From assembly GCF_003473485.1 (NCBI RefSeq), contig NC_053046.1:19467001-19531000 (forward strand): a stretch of 64,000 nucleotides of DNA, read 5' to 3'. This DNA comes from Medicago truncatula (taxonomy: Eukaryota > Streptophyta > Magnoliopsida > Fabales > Fabaceae). The notes beneath the pieces were generated by a model. It was not told where the DNA came from, searched no databases, and saw nothing but the letters and a program-made list of their open reading frames with translations. Position numbers and translations under genes: made by a program. This document shows positions 23,354 to 35,034 of this stretch, piece after piece; position 1 is the stretch's first letter; each line of letters begins with the position of its first letter.

Positions 23354-23876
23354 ATTCATTTGTTAGTTCTTCTACGTATAAATTATGGATAATATTTATA
23401 TGAAATTTTGATTTGGTTAAAACTATATGATCAGATAATAAATATTTTGCATTTTCATATAATAAACTATATTGTTCTTTCTTTTATAACGTTATTAACA
23501 ATATAATAAATATGATATAAATTTTTATCTTTTTGAATGACATCTATAAAATAGTAGTGAAATTTGTTTAAGGCTGTATTTGGAAATGAAAAAATAAGTT
23601 GAATATCATGATTCTCTTTATTATAGTATATATAAATATTTTTAAGAGAATGTGGTGTCCAACATTTTTTCTTATTAATCATGTGAAATTTTCATCAACA
23701 TAATTTAGCAAAATCACAATTTTAAATCTTAGTAAAATTTTCCGTCAACGTTTTTGTCCTTAACAAATTTAAATAAAAAAGTTACATGGATTAAAAAATA
23801 CAATTTTTTTAAGGATTAAATACAATTCATAATTTTTATAGAGACTATTTTTCTGATTAGAAATACTTAAAATCAA

Positions 23877-24241
23877 GGCTAAAATATGGTTTTGGTCCCT
23901 GCAAATATGTCTCGTTTTGGTTTTAGTCCCTGCAAAATTTTTTTGTTGTTTTTGGTCCCTGCAAAATATTTTGTTTTTGGAAATAGTCCCTGCAGGGACT
24001 ATTTCCAAAAACAAAATATTTTGCAGGGACCTTTTTCAAAATCAAAAGATTTTGCAGGGACTATTTCTCTAATAAATGGTTAAGTCATCATGTGACACGT
24101 GTGCAAATTATCACAAAAGTAGAGCCAGGGACCAAAACCAAAATGAGACATATTTGCAGGGACCAAAAACAACAAAATTTTTTTGCAGGGACTAAAACCA
24201 AAACGAGGCATATTTGCAGGGACCAAAACCATATTTTAGCC
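23877..24241. mobile_element. 365-bp MULE-type foldback MITE with perfect 9-bp TSD
   Basis: The arms ggctaaaatatggttttggt + ccctgcaaatatgtctcg and their inverted copy at the right end flank a core with a second hairpin (tagtccctgcagggacta and flanks). Both sides carry the identical 9 bases taaaatcaa (23868-23876 and 24242-24250), as expected for Mutator-like elements. Confidence 0.88.
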
Positions 24242-24388
24242 TAAAATCAATCATACGAGCCTTGTGGATTGGTGGTGAACAATCCTCTTATGTGGAAAAT
24301 TGGGTTCTCCCCATCCAGTGAGGGTAATACTTAGGTCATTATGGAGTGAAGTTGGGAATGGTAAAGTTGACGAGTAATATTTTGTAGG

Positions 24389-25301
24389 AAATCAAAGAAG
24401 GCCAGAAAGTGGATTTGGAACTAGTAGATCGCTTGGTGTCGATTAACCTAGGTAAGGAGAAGGTTTTAGATTGGATGAAATTAGAGTTATGAGGTTTCGT
24501 GATCGAGTTTGCGTACCGGACGTACCCGAACTTAAGAGAAAGAATCTAGACGAATGTCACAGGAGTAGTTTGAGTATTTATCCTAGAGCAACGAAGATGT
24601 ATCAAGATCTTAAGAAGTTGTTTTGGTGGCCAGGAATGAAGAGGGATGTAGCTGAGTTTTTGTATGATTGTTTCGTTTGTCAGAAATCTAAGATTGAGCA
24701 TCAGAAGCCGTCTGAAATGATGCAACCGTTGTTTGTGCCAGAGTGGAATTGGGATAGTATTTCGATGGACTTTGTTGGAGCTTTGCCGAAGACTGCGAAG
24801 GGTAGTGACTCGATTTGGGTTGTTGTTGATCAGTTGACGAAGTCGACACATTTTATTCCTATTAAGACCGATTTGTCTATGGTAAAGTTAGCGGAGATCT
24901 ACATTGAGCAGGTTGTCAGATTGCACAATGTTCCATCTAGCATTGTGTCAGATAGAGATCCGAGGTTTACATATAAGTTTTGCGAGAGTTTGCAAGCAGC
25001 TTTGGGAACTAAGTTAAGGTTGATTTTTGCTTATCATCCTCAAATGGACGGTCATTCAGAGAGAACTATTCAATCTTTGGAAGATTTGCTAAGAGCTTGT
25101 GTTTTGGAGCAAGATGTAAGTTGGGTCGAATGCTTAACATTGATTGAATTTACTTACAAAAACAATTTTCATTCGAGTATTGGGATGACGTCTTCTGAAG
25201 CGTTGTATAGGAGGAGATGTAGAACGTCGTTGTGTTGGTATGAGTCAGGAGAGAGTGCTTTGATTGGACTGAAAGTTCTTCAGCAGACTACGGAAAATTA
25301 G
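24389..25301 (+). pseudogene. Ty3/gypsy (chromovirus-type) integrase fragment
   Basis: A remnant of the pol polyprotein from the RNase H-integrase linker (24389 onward, EIKEGQKVDLELVDRLV) to the end of the integrase core at 25301. The linker changes frame near 24465. The integrase reads VMRFRDRVCVPDVPELK, then a zinc finger in which the second His of the usual SIHPG motif is Tyr (SIYPRA). The catalytic Asp (SMDFVGALP), Asp (IVSDRDPRF) and Glu (GHSERTIQSL) are kept. The protein stops abruptly after LKVLQQTTEN, where intact elements go on to the C-terminal domain. It is therefore dead. Upstream gag, protease and RT are absent. Confidence 0.88.
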
Positions 25302-27053
25302 ATTTTGGGAAGGTTTTGGGAGGGTTTCCCTGAGAGGAAACCCATTTTCTAGGTTCCCCTATAGTAGAGAGCTTGATGGGCGAGCAGGAATCTCGCCACG
25401 GCGAGATGTGCAAGACAGTGCGAGCTGTTCTGTGCGTTCTGGCTTTTTGCGGACGTTCCTGGACATCCATGAGTGTTCCTTATGTGTTGTTTTGATGCTA
25501 TTTTGATGAATTGAGTTTATGTAATCATGTTTTCTTCGGATTGAATGAACTATGTTAATTTGAGATGAACTTTGAAATATACATGAGCATGGATTTGGAA
25601 TGGAATTGAAGTGATGTTTTTTCTCAAATGAAATGTTGATGTTACGATTTAACTACTGTGATAATGAGTATAGAAGAAACATGTAGGTTTGATAAGGATG
25701 TTTATGATTGATGTAAATTGGATTTTTTTTTGATGAAATGTGGAAAAATAGACAAACTTTGAGAAAATATACGAACTTTGGTGAAATGATTATTTATAAC
25801 ATGATAACTTGCAAATGATTGTATGTTCATGATAATATGATGAATAGTGATTGAATTAGTGATTGATATTCATATGTTGAATTGATTAACTTAGTGAAAG
25901 TACTTAATCGTCTTTAAAATGCAAATTGTGCTAAATGAACGAATATTGTATTTATGATGTGATAAATGCTTGATGCTGATTATGATGTTGATGATTTTGG
26001 TGAAGATGATTTATTGATGATGATAATTCATGATGTGTGTGTGTGTGTGTAAGATGGTGAAGTTTATGATGGTGATGTCTTGAATGAACGTATGCATTTG
26101 GTGAGTCATATGCTCATGCATTCATGAGTCTTGGTGTAGTATATTTCAATATCCAAGTGGAGATTAGGATAATTTTATCCAAGTGGTGATTAAGGATACT
26201 TCAATATCCAAGTGGAGATAGGATTAATCGGTAAAATAACTCTGACATCCGAAAATGGTACCACATACATATAAAATGGTGCGTAGAGCATTGCATGCAT
26301 ATGAATCTATGTGAAATGATTTATACTTGATTTTGGTGAATGATGCGACGTAGGTGAATTATGTGAATTATGTGAATGATGTGAATGAGATGCATTAGAT
26401 GAATTATATGCATTATGTGGACTATATGCTTTATATGAATATAAGTAGAGATGAGTATATGGTTATGTTTTCTAAATGATGATGTTGAAGTAATTTGATG
26501 ATTAAGATAATTGAAAATGATGTAAGAAACTATTGTATGATTAACGTTCTTGATTTTTGAAAGTATGCATATGTGATATTTGAAATCCTATTAAACTATA
26601 CTTGAATTTGTTGTTTTTTAATGTTGAATGTAAACTTATCCTCTAGTGGTTGTTTTGACCACCTCGCCATTGTAAAATGGTGTAGACATGCAGGTTGAAG
26701 GTGCTTGAGACGATGTGAGTATCGAGGGATAGCTTGAGGCTTCCTCCTTTTCTTTTCTTTTGGAGTTTAGATTAGGACTCTGATTTAGAAATTTCAGGTG
26801 TTTTCTTATTTTATATTATGTTGGATTTATGTCGAGGACCTTTTTTATTTAGTTGGTGTATTTAGAGACTAACTTATGATGTTGAGACCTTGAGATAATT
26901 TTTTTTTGAGATTGTTGTTATTCCGTTATGTAACTTTGATGAAAAATATTATATGCATGTTTTGGAGTTTTAATGACCTAACACTTTGAGCATTATATGA
27001 ATTAATTGTCGTATTTATATTAAATATTATTGGTGGGGTTCAACAGTGTTACA
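25302..27053 (+). repeat. Gypsy 3' LTR, 5' part deleted
   Basis: The integrase stops directly against LTR-like sequence (gattttgggaaggttttggg; tctcgccacggcgagatgtg). This continues as AT/GA-rich DNA to the terminal ggttcaacagtgttaca at 27053, the usual 3' end of this LTR type. The matching 5' TGTAACAC start is missing, so a deletion joined the integrase to the LTR interior. Inside are tandem ccaagtggagattaggat units (26150-26225) and gtgaattat repeats (26350-26400). Confidence 0.65.
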
Positions 27054-27932
27054 TATACCAAGGCAGAGGTCATTTGAGTAATAGACAAAATTTGTTCCTT
27101 TTTCAACAATAAGAAATATGGCAAGATATGGACTATGTATCATCTGTATCTCAAGTTCATGGAATTCCTCTCAAAGTGAAGGAAGAAGAAGTATGATGTG
27201 TTGTATGTATCCTTTTGGCCACCCTGGTCAAACATGTTTTAAACTAATAACGTAAAAGAAGTGCTTATTCGAAAGCAACCTAGTTTTGAATTTTATGCCT
27301 TTTATTTTCAGTATTTTTAGTTTTAATTAATTATTATCAAATTAAATTTTGAAAGAAGTAAATCCTTTCATGGATACCGAAATTGAAATTAAAAACCCTG
27401 TTTTCTACAAAATTTTCTAGGCGAGGACCTATTCGACTAGCGAATTTGCTAATTTTTGAAAAGAAAATTACATTGAGGATTTGTTCGCTAGTCCAGGAAC
27501 GAATTTGCCTAGCGAACATTGAAAATTTAGTAGTTATATATTTTTCTTTCTGGGTCATTGATAAAACCTTAATTGATTGTGATAGTGATAATTGGGATGT
27601 TGATGAATTAGGTTTCATCGATTTGTTCAATCAACTCCTTCTTACTATGCCTTTCAATTTCAATTCTCTAATGGATTGTGATTAGTGCTGGTGTGGAGAA
27701 CTAAACGGGGGATTAATTTCAAATTGTAGTGATGCATAGTGATGCATTTTGTGAACAGAAAAGGGGAAAACTGGAAATAGCAAAAACGAAATGAAATAGA
27801 CAAAACAGAAAAGGGGAAAACTAGAGATAGCAAAAAAATTGGATTTTAAAAAAAAATTTGATTTTTTTATGAAGGTTGATGAAGGATATATGAAGATGAA
27901 GATGGAAGAAGATGAAGATGGAAGTTATCATA
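27054..27932. other. Intergenic, no gene recognised
   Basis: Low-complexity and repeat-derived sequence. The overlapping open frames on both strands around 27340-27685 (with imperfect inverted ctagcgaattt / aaatttgcctagcg motifs) have no recognisable product. Confidence 0.45.
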
Positions 27933-28958
27933 TGTTGTGAGTCCACGGTATGCCATGTGTTCTTTTTAAATCCAACCGTTGATTACCAATCATATGTCTC
28001 TATCATAATATTTGATAGAGCAGTTCTTTTATCCTATTTTGTTTACATGTGCAGCCAGACAAATGACCTCAACAACAAAGAGAATGCAATGGATAATTCT
28101 TCTTTCATCAAAGGACTTTCCAACGAAATTATCCATATCTAGCAAAGGGCCAACATTATTGATCAAAGCTTCTCAACAACTCTATTTTCACTGACACTCT
28201 TCTTCAACGTCTCTCAAATCACTACCTATATAAGAAGTTGAAGACCTGAAAAAGAAGTAACAAGACTCTACTATTTTACTGTGTCATTACTCTGTCAAAT
28301 CAAATAGTGCAAAACACTTGGGATATATTTTCAAGTCTATATCTTAAAAATCCTAAGGAGTTTGTTCATTTGTTCAGGGTACACTACCATTGTTAAATCT
28401 AGTGTAAGAACAAATTAACTTGTTTGCAGTTGTGCAAACATTTTAGAAAGTCTCTCGCCTACGTGCTTGAGTATATAAGTCTTTTGATTAAACCTTGAGC
28501 ACCTAAGATGTATCTTGGAGTTGTCCTTGAGCAAGGGAAAGTCTTAAGCAGTTGTGCTTATGCAAAGGGAAGTTTCTTGGAGTTGTCCTCGAGTAAGAAG
28601 TCTTTAGGTGGTGTCCTAAAGCAAGAAGTCTTGAGCAGTTGTGATTGAGCAAAGATAAGTCTCTTGGAAGTCTCCTTGAGCAATTTGTAATTTAGAGTGA
28701 TTATAGTGAAATCCATTGAAAGTGCAATGAGACTGGACTACTCCTCTGTTGTGGGAGGAACAAATATAAAATTCCTTTGTTCCTGCTTTCTCTCTATCTC
28801 TGTCTCTTTAACTTAGTGTTTTGTATTTAATCTGTTGCATTCATACTCTGTATCAGAATCTTTATACCTTAGATTCTGATCAAGACTTAACACTCAAAAA
28901 AATTAATCATAAAAAGCCAACTCAATTCAACCTCCTTCTTGTATTTTTCTCACCTTCA
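27933..28958 (+). mobile_element. SIRE-like copia LTR (solo or remnant)
   Basis: The 3' end is clear: aactcaattcaacctccttc then ttgtatttttctcaccttca, ending at 28958. It is preceded by the ttgagcaa...ttgtaatttagagtgatt and agtgaaatccattgaaagtg blocks common in this LTR group, and by a promoter-like ctatataagaag near 28227. The 5' limit is set only by a plausible tgttgtgag start at 27933; no matching 5-bp duplication was found. No coding region remains. Confidence 0.6.
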
Positions 28959-29776
28959 GATTATTCCCATTCATTAATGCTTTGTCAATTGGTTAACTCC
29001 GCGTGTTATCTTTAGGATTGATCTGTAGGATTAAAGTAGGCCCTGAAAACCCAAAATTTTACTAGTTTCATTGGCTTTTCTAATTACCACTTCTTATAGA
29101 GGTTAGGAAGTTTCAGGTTTGAATTATTTTCGTCATCACACTTTCTTTAGACAACGTATTACATGACTCTGGTTGGTCCTACAATAGTTATTTTAAGAAA
29201 CTTTGTACGAGTTTTATCGTTGGGATTCATTACATCAAAGTAGCACCACATAAGTTCTTTGGTTTCTTAAAAGATAATTCCAATAAAGACGAAGGGGGGA
29301 TTCAAAGATACCATAATTGTCATTAATCATCTGAATCACAAAAACCTAATCTTGCATTCGGAATGACAATTCAACCTTGCAATTCTATTCACTTTTTATT
29401 ACTTTCGCCTTTGAAATAAGTTTTAATAATTACTAAGTTGAATGACAATCCTTGTAGAGAACGATAAACTTACTACTTTATTATTTGTTACGATTTGGTG
29501 CACTTGCAAATTTAGTCCATCATCGTACATATGATGTAAATTCTTGTATATAGTTGGTACAGTTGTAAAAAGTCAATAAATGTTCCTTTATTCAAAGTCT
29601 TTTTTAACAATTCCTACAAAACAAAATAAATATTTTAACTTGGCCTTATTACATCCTTTGAAAGACATTAGTGATCCATGTTTGAACAAAGACTCTTTCA
29701 TAACTTGACTAATGCAAAAGTTTAAAATGATCAACACAATTCAAACCCCCATTTTCTTGTTTTTCCTTCACCTTTA
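28959..29776 (+). repeat. Two further LTR 3'-end relics
   Basis: One is the stretch around 29440-29520, ending with tttggtgcacttgcaaattt after ctactttattatttg. It is like the copy at 43740-43830 and resembles the 3' end of long legume LTRs. The other ends near 29776 (cacaattcaaacccccattt, then ttccttcacctt) and is a third copy of the LTR end seen at 4879 and 28958. Both are too decayed for firm limits. Confidence 0.45.
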
Positions 29777-30080
29777 AAAGAGCTTTCAATATATTGGTTT
29801 AAGTAATTGTTGTAATTAATAATTATTTAAATATGTAAAATATATAATATTAATATTTTTTTAATTATTTTTTGTATGAATTATTATATTTAATTGTTGT
29901 ATAATTTATTAGGTTAAGTCAACTACATTTTTAATAAAAAACTTAACAATATATTTTATTTTCTAATTTATGAATTTATACGTTTTTATAGATAAATTTA
30001 TTGAATAAATTTTCAAAATTAATTAAAAAAAATATTTTTTATTATTTAAATCATTATATTACAAAAAAAAAAAAATAGTA

Positions 30081-30384
30081 CTACCTCCGTCCCTAATTAT
30101 AAGGCCCTTTTGAAAAAATAACGGGAATTAAGAATTTAAGATAGTGAATATTTGTATTAAATATGTTTGTAATTACCATTGTTTTTACAATTTTATCCTT
30201 TAAGAAAGAGGGTTGGCTTATGTTTTCAACATTATATTTATTGCTGATTGAAGAAAAAGATGTATAATAAATAGGGGCATGTGTGTAAAGAAATAATTAA
30301 TATAGTTGGAAATAGTAAATGGGTCTTATAAAAAGGGACAAAAAAAAAATCTCAAAAGGGTCTTATAATTAGGGACGGAGGTAG
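30081..30384. mobile_element. Stowaway (Tc1/mariner) MITE, 304 bp
   Basis: Terminal inverted repeats ctacctccgtccctaattat / ataattagggacggaggtag are flanked by TA on both sides (30079-30080, 30385-30386). This is the hallmark of Stowaway elements. Confidence 0.88.
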
Positions 30385-30490
30385 TAATAAAAATCACATC
30401 ACGTTGGAACCATAAAAAATAATTTATAGTATTTTATGTTCCGTGAGGAAAAACACTATTGATTACAATTTATAGTAAATTATAAAATAA

Positions 30491-31333
30491 GGGTGTTGCT
30501 AACCGGTGCCTCCGAAGCATTGATTAGGGAACAATAATATTAATGTGTCTCATTTAATTTCATTCAATTAAAGTGAAAAGTTTATCAACTTAATTAAAAT
30601 AGGAAAACGCTGCATTTAATATCTTTAGAAAGATACTATTCCTTTCATTTTTTTTTCTTGTGAACTTTTTAGAATCCTTTTTTTTTTAGTCCCCTTGCTT
30701 CCTTTCATATCTTAACAATTTTTTCTCTTCTTGTGAATTTTACTCCAACCGAGTTTTTTTTTCAATGATTTTTTTAATCATTTTTTTCTTGCAAGCCAAT
30801 TCACTGTAAAGCCTATACTCAAACCAATTTTTTTCCATAACTTTTTTTCGGTGAAAAAAACTATTGTTTTTTTTTTTTTTAATTAAAAGCTGTAGAAATA
30901 ATTAAAATAAGACAAACACTAGTCCAAAATAAATTTGCAATTACAAAGATAAAACATATCCAATTAAAGTATGAAATACAAAATCATATTGATGGAGTTT
31001 AATGAATATTGAATACAACCATTCGTATTTTAATTAAGTTGACCAATTTTTCATTTTAATTAAAGTAAATTAAGTGGAACCAAGTTGCTTGGGCTCCAGT
31101 GGCAAGGAGCTCCTTCCAAGGACGTATCCGGGGAATACCGGGTTAGATTCCCAGGGGGAACAACACTTGGCCAGTGCGCATGCCTCTACGCATGAGCCGG
31201 ATTAGTCGTTCACCATTGGTGGGTTGGAAACCAGTGCGAAAGCCAAAAAAAATAAAATAAATTAAGTGGAATCAATTATTTTTATTGTTCCTTAACCAGT
31301 GCCCCTGGGCAGGGGCACTGGATAGCATTACCA
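30491..31333. mobile_element. 843-bp MULE-type MITE carrying a nested SINE
   Basis: The left end gggtgttgctaaccggtgcc and the right end (reverse complement tggtaatgctatccagtgcc) are inverted repeats, continuing to gggaacaat / aggaacaat. The 9-base flanks are identical: ataaaataa at 30482-30490 and 31334-31342 (low complexity, but the expected length). A SINE sits inside at 31084-31257. The right end lies only about 30 bases upstream of the protease TATA box. Confidence 0.65.
31084..31257 (+). mobile_element. tRNA-derived SINE with 18-bp target duplication
   Basis: The head has RNA polymerase III-like boxes (gggctccagtggcaagg; A-box-like, and gggttagattccc; B-box-like). A GC-rich body (cttggccagtgcgcatgcct) and an A-rich tail ending at 31257 follow. 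The flanks taaattaagtggaaccaa (31066-31083) and taaattaagtggaatcaa (31258-31275) differ at one base. It is not a tRNA gene: there is no cloverleaf beyond the head. Confidence 0.82.
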
Positions 31334-31364
31334 ATAAAATAATATAATTGTTGAATGATAATCC

Positions 31365-31372
31365 TATAAATA
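31365..31372 (+). promoter_or_regulatory. TATA box of the aspartic protease gene
   Basis: tataaata here would place transcription start near 31397-31400. The first in-frame ATG (31383) would then lie upstream of the transcript start, favouring 31419 or 31434. Confidence 0.6.
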
Positions 31373-31418
31373 CAACCTTACAATGCCTTCGTGGTCACAA
31401 ACCACAAATATTGATCTC

Positions 31419-32738
31419 ATGGTTATTTTAACAATGAGATTTTATTCATCTTTTGTTCTTCTACTATTTTGCTTTTGTAGATTATCTCTCACTAAGACTC
31501 AAAACCATGGCTTTAATGTAGAACTCATCCATCCAATCTCCTCAAGATCACCATTTTACAATCCTAAAGAAACTCAAATCCAACGAATTTCAAGTATTTT
31601 GAACTATTCCATCAACCGTGTTCGTTATCTCAACCATGTGTTTTCTTTTTCCCCAAATAAAATTCAAGATGTGCCTTTATCATCATTTATGGGTGCTGGA
31701 TATGTAATGAGTTATTCAATTGGTACCCCTCCATTTCAACTTTACAGTCTTATTGATACAGGAAATGATAACATTTGGTTTCAATGTAAGCCGTGCAAAC
31801 CATGTTTAAACCAAACATCACCAATGTTTCACCCTTCAAAATCATCAACCTACAAAACCATTCCATGCACTTCTCCCATATGCAAAAATGCAGATGGGCA
31901 TTGCTCTTCCAAAGATTAAAAGATATGTGAATATAAATATACATATGGTGATGGGTATTCGCAAGGAGATCTTGGTGTCGACACTCTTACTTTGAACTCT
32001 AACAATGGCACTCCTATCTCATTCAAAAATATTGTGATTGGATGTGGGCATAGAAATCAGGGGCCATTAGAGGGGTATGTCTCAGGAAATATTGGCCTTG
32101 CACGCGGGCCTTTGTCTTTTATATCCCAATTGAATTCTTCAATTGGTGGAAAATTTTCTTATTGTCTAGTTCCATTATTTTCGAAGGAAAACGTTTCAAG
32201 CAAATTACATTTTGGAGATAAATCAACGGTTTCTGGACTTGGAACTGTTTCAACTCCCATAAAAGAGGAAAATGGTTACTTTGTAAGTTTGGAAGCATTT
32301 AGTGTGGGAGATCACATTATAAAACTGGAGAACTCTGATAACCGTGGAAATTCCATCATTGATTCAGGAACAACGATGACTATTTTACCAAAGGACGTTT
32401 ATTCTAGGTTAGAATCTGTAGTGTTGGATATGGTTAAGTTAAAGCGTGTTAAGGATCCCAGTCAACAGTTCAATCTTTGCTATCAAACGACATCAACAAC
32501 ATTACTGACGAAGGTTCTAATAATCACTGCACATTTTAGTGGGTCGGAGGTCCATTTGAATGCTCTAAACACCTTTTATCCAATTACTGACGAAGTTATC
32601 TGCTTTGCTTTTGTTTCTGGTGGAAATTTTTCTAGTCTTGCGATATTTGGTAATGTAGTGCAACAAAACTTTTTAGTTGGATTTGACCTAAATAAAAAGA
32701 CTATATCCTTTAAACCCACGGATTGTACCAAACATTGA
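31419..32738 (+). pseudogene. Nepenthesin/CDR1-like aspartic protease with one in-frame stop
   Basis: Intronless A1-family aspartic protease of the atypical plant type. After a hydrophobic signal peptide (FVLLLFCFC) the pro-region (FNVELIHPISSRSPFYNP) is typical of CDR1-like enzymes. The first catalytic motif is LIDTGNDN (usual form DTGSD) and the second SIIDSGTTMTILP. The C-terminal FGNVVQQNFLVGFDL is conserved. From the first ATG at 31383 there are 451 codons, but codon 179 (31917-31919) is TAA. The frame continues on both sides without a shift (SSKD, stop, KICEYKYTYGDGYSQGDLG). A single point mutation, or sequencing error, explains it. As read, the product would end before the second Asp and be inactive. 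Intact relatives are secreted or vacuolar; CDR1 acts in defence signalling. Confidence 0.85.
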
Positions 32739-32939
32739 GTTTATGTATGATTATGGTGGTAGATTAAATCAATAATAATACTAAAAGTAATTTTTATAGT
32801 GCTTCATGATATTATTGTACATTTCAATATGGTCGATAAATGAATCCCTTTATTTCTAACCATAACTTGTTGAAAACCCTCCCCGTCCCGTCTTATAAAT
32901 GTGCGCATCCAACCAAATGATGAAATTTTTTCCACTAAA

Positions 32940-33845
32940 CTAAGTTTACCACACATAACCACATAGACTAATTTCCGACGAATGTGCAATAACTGCTTGC
33001 CCATTCCCAAAAATACTCCAATTTTCTATGTTTATTTATATTACCAATGGTTGAATTAAATTTTACATATTTTTCCGATGTGTCCTTTAAATGCATACTC
33101 CCTCCATTTTTGTCTTTTGATGTTTTAGGACTTCAATTAAATTTCAAAATATTTAATGTTTTAATATATTTAATATTTTTTCCCAAGGTCACCCTTGTTG
33201 AAAAAGACACCATAAACTTTTAAATGACTTATGACATTTGACTTATCGTATGTGAATTTAATTATAAATAAAAACTTTTTACCCTAAAAAATACAAATAT
33301 TTATATACTTTAATTACTTCTTAAGACTTGTGCCAAGAGTTAAAACATCAAAAAATAAAAAAAATGAAGGGAGTATTTGTACTCTAAATCACACATAATC
33401 ACACACGATTTTAAGATCAAGGTATGCACCCCCATATTTTTTGTAATTTCTGGAATAAGATAAGGAAATAAAATATACTAAATTAAAAATACGGATTAAG
33501 ATAAGGAAATAAAATATACTTTCCCATGTATATAAAATAAATGTTTGCGCCTTTCTCTATAATACTCTTATTTCCTATATGTATATTACTAATGACTGCA
33601 ATAAATTTTACATCTTTTTCCAATGTGTTTTGTGCTTCTCTAATTATAACTATAACTAGCCCACTTTTCGACACTAACCACACATAACCATACACACCAC
33701 TTTGTCATGTACACGCAATAATTGCTTGTGCCTATTCCCTATATTACTCCATTTTCCTATGTTTATATTATCTATGGTTCCATTAAATTCAACAACTATT
33801 TCCAATGTGTTTTGCTCCTCTTTCCGCACACATAATACGCGTAAT
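32940..33845 (+). repeat. Three diverged copies of a ~150-bp unit
   Basis: Copies at about 32945-33090, 33536-33660 and 33678-33845 share accacacataacca, gcaataa(c/t)tgcttg, the block ttttc(c)tatgtttatatta, and attaaatt(t/c)...ttttccgatgtgt or tttccaatgtgttttg. A Stowaway MITE lies between the first two. The 24-base piece taagataaggaaataaaata + tact is also duplicated (about 33457 and 33498). No coding function is seen. Confidence 0.55.
33098..33373. mobile_element. Stowaway-like MITE, 276 bp
   Basis: The ends ctccctccatttttgtcttt and (inverted) ctcccttcattttttttatt are flanked by TA (33096-33097 and 33374-33375). Inner arms tgatgtttta / taaaacatca also pair. Confidence 0.75.
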
Positions 33846-33873
33846 GACATAAATGTCGATGGAAAACACAAGA

Positions 33874-34730
33874 TAAAATGTTTAAATTAATTGTGTTCAT
33901 AATTTTAAACACTTTTTATTTATTTATTTACTTACTTCCATTTAGGCAACTTGTTTACTAATTGTTGGAAGCAATAAGGGAATGCATTTCTTAGATGTTG
34001 TTTTGAGCTTGATCATATTCCATTGTCAATTGAAACTTATCAGTTGACAGAGTAATAGGATTAAGTTCAAAAGAATATATTTGAATGCATTCCTTTATGT
34101 CCTTACTCATCTTATATGAATGAATTTGATGTGAGAGCATGTATAGTTGATTTGATATAATACAAAATGTGTTCTCTTCATTATTTTGAGTTTTCATAGA
34201 GACTTGCAATTTTTTACACCAAGTATAAGATATTTCAATGCCAACATTTTCGACAAACTTTCATGAATTTAATTTAAATCCAACATCATGATGATATCAC
34301 ATCCTTATGGAGAATGTAATGTAACGCAACACTTCGTTTATTGCCCGATTTGAACGAAGATCGAATTAAAACTAAATAAATTTGTAGTATTATATTATTT
34401 GGAATTGATTTTGCACATTCTTGTGTATTTTTAGTTAGGATTTATTTTGGAAATGAATGAATTGATCTTTCAAAGACATGCTTGCCATTGATCAAATGAA
34501 TGTCTTAAAAAAAATGTAGTGAATGATTGGAAATTAAAAAAAATGAACATAAGGTATTGAGAATGAATGAATGTAGTGATAGCCGATGATGAATATTGTG
34601 AAAAATGCATGTTTAGTGGCTTAAAAAAACATCTTTGGCATGGACGATTTTACCCCCCAGTTAGCCCGAGCACGCGCCCGGGATCAACCCATACTTTCTT
34701 TGTATCGCTACGAAAAATTTACAAGAAATT
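33874..34730. other. Intergenic, no gene recognised
   Basis: AT-rich spacer without a credible open frame or repeat terminus. Confidence 0.5.
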
Positions 34731-34973
34731 TGACTTTTAGTGACGGCCAAAATCCGTCACTATAGGGAAAATTTCCGTAGCTAAATCTGTCTGTCATTGC
34801 CAAATGACTGTCATTGCATGTTTTCCACCTTTACCTACGGAAAAAACCGTAGGTAATTCTAAGGAGACCATTTTAAAAACATTATGGACCTCTACCTACG
34901 GTTGCGGCTGTCACTAAAACTTATCGTTGTTTTATTTTGCCTAGGCTCCAAAAAAATTCTGGCTCTGCCACTG
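34731..34973. repeat. Right end of a second hAT-type element with internal palindromes
   Basis: It ends at 34973 in ggctctgccactg, i.e. inverted cagtggcagagcc, the same terminus type as the intact hAT MITE at 35180. Inside are palindromes built on tagtgacgg / ccgtcacta (34738-34762) and tacctacgg / ccgtaggta (34831-34854). No matching left end was found. Confidence 0.45.
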
Positions 34974-35034
34974 ATCTTTGTCAAGACACTTTATGATATC
35001 AGATTGAGTGTGAAACAAGTTTTCAAGTTCTCTT

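Noticed and set aside
31084-31160. tRNA gene
   Set aside because: Only pol III box-like motifs; no cloverleaf, and it has a poly(A)-like tail and an 18-bp target duplication, so it is a SINE.
34613-34973. Complete hAT element with left end at tagtggc (34614)
   Set aside because: The left sequence does not extend the terminal match and no 8-bp duplication is present.
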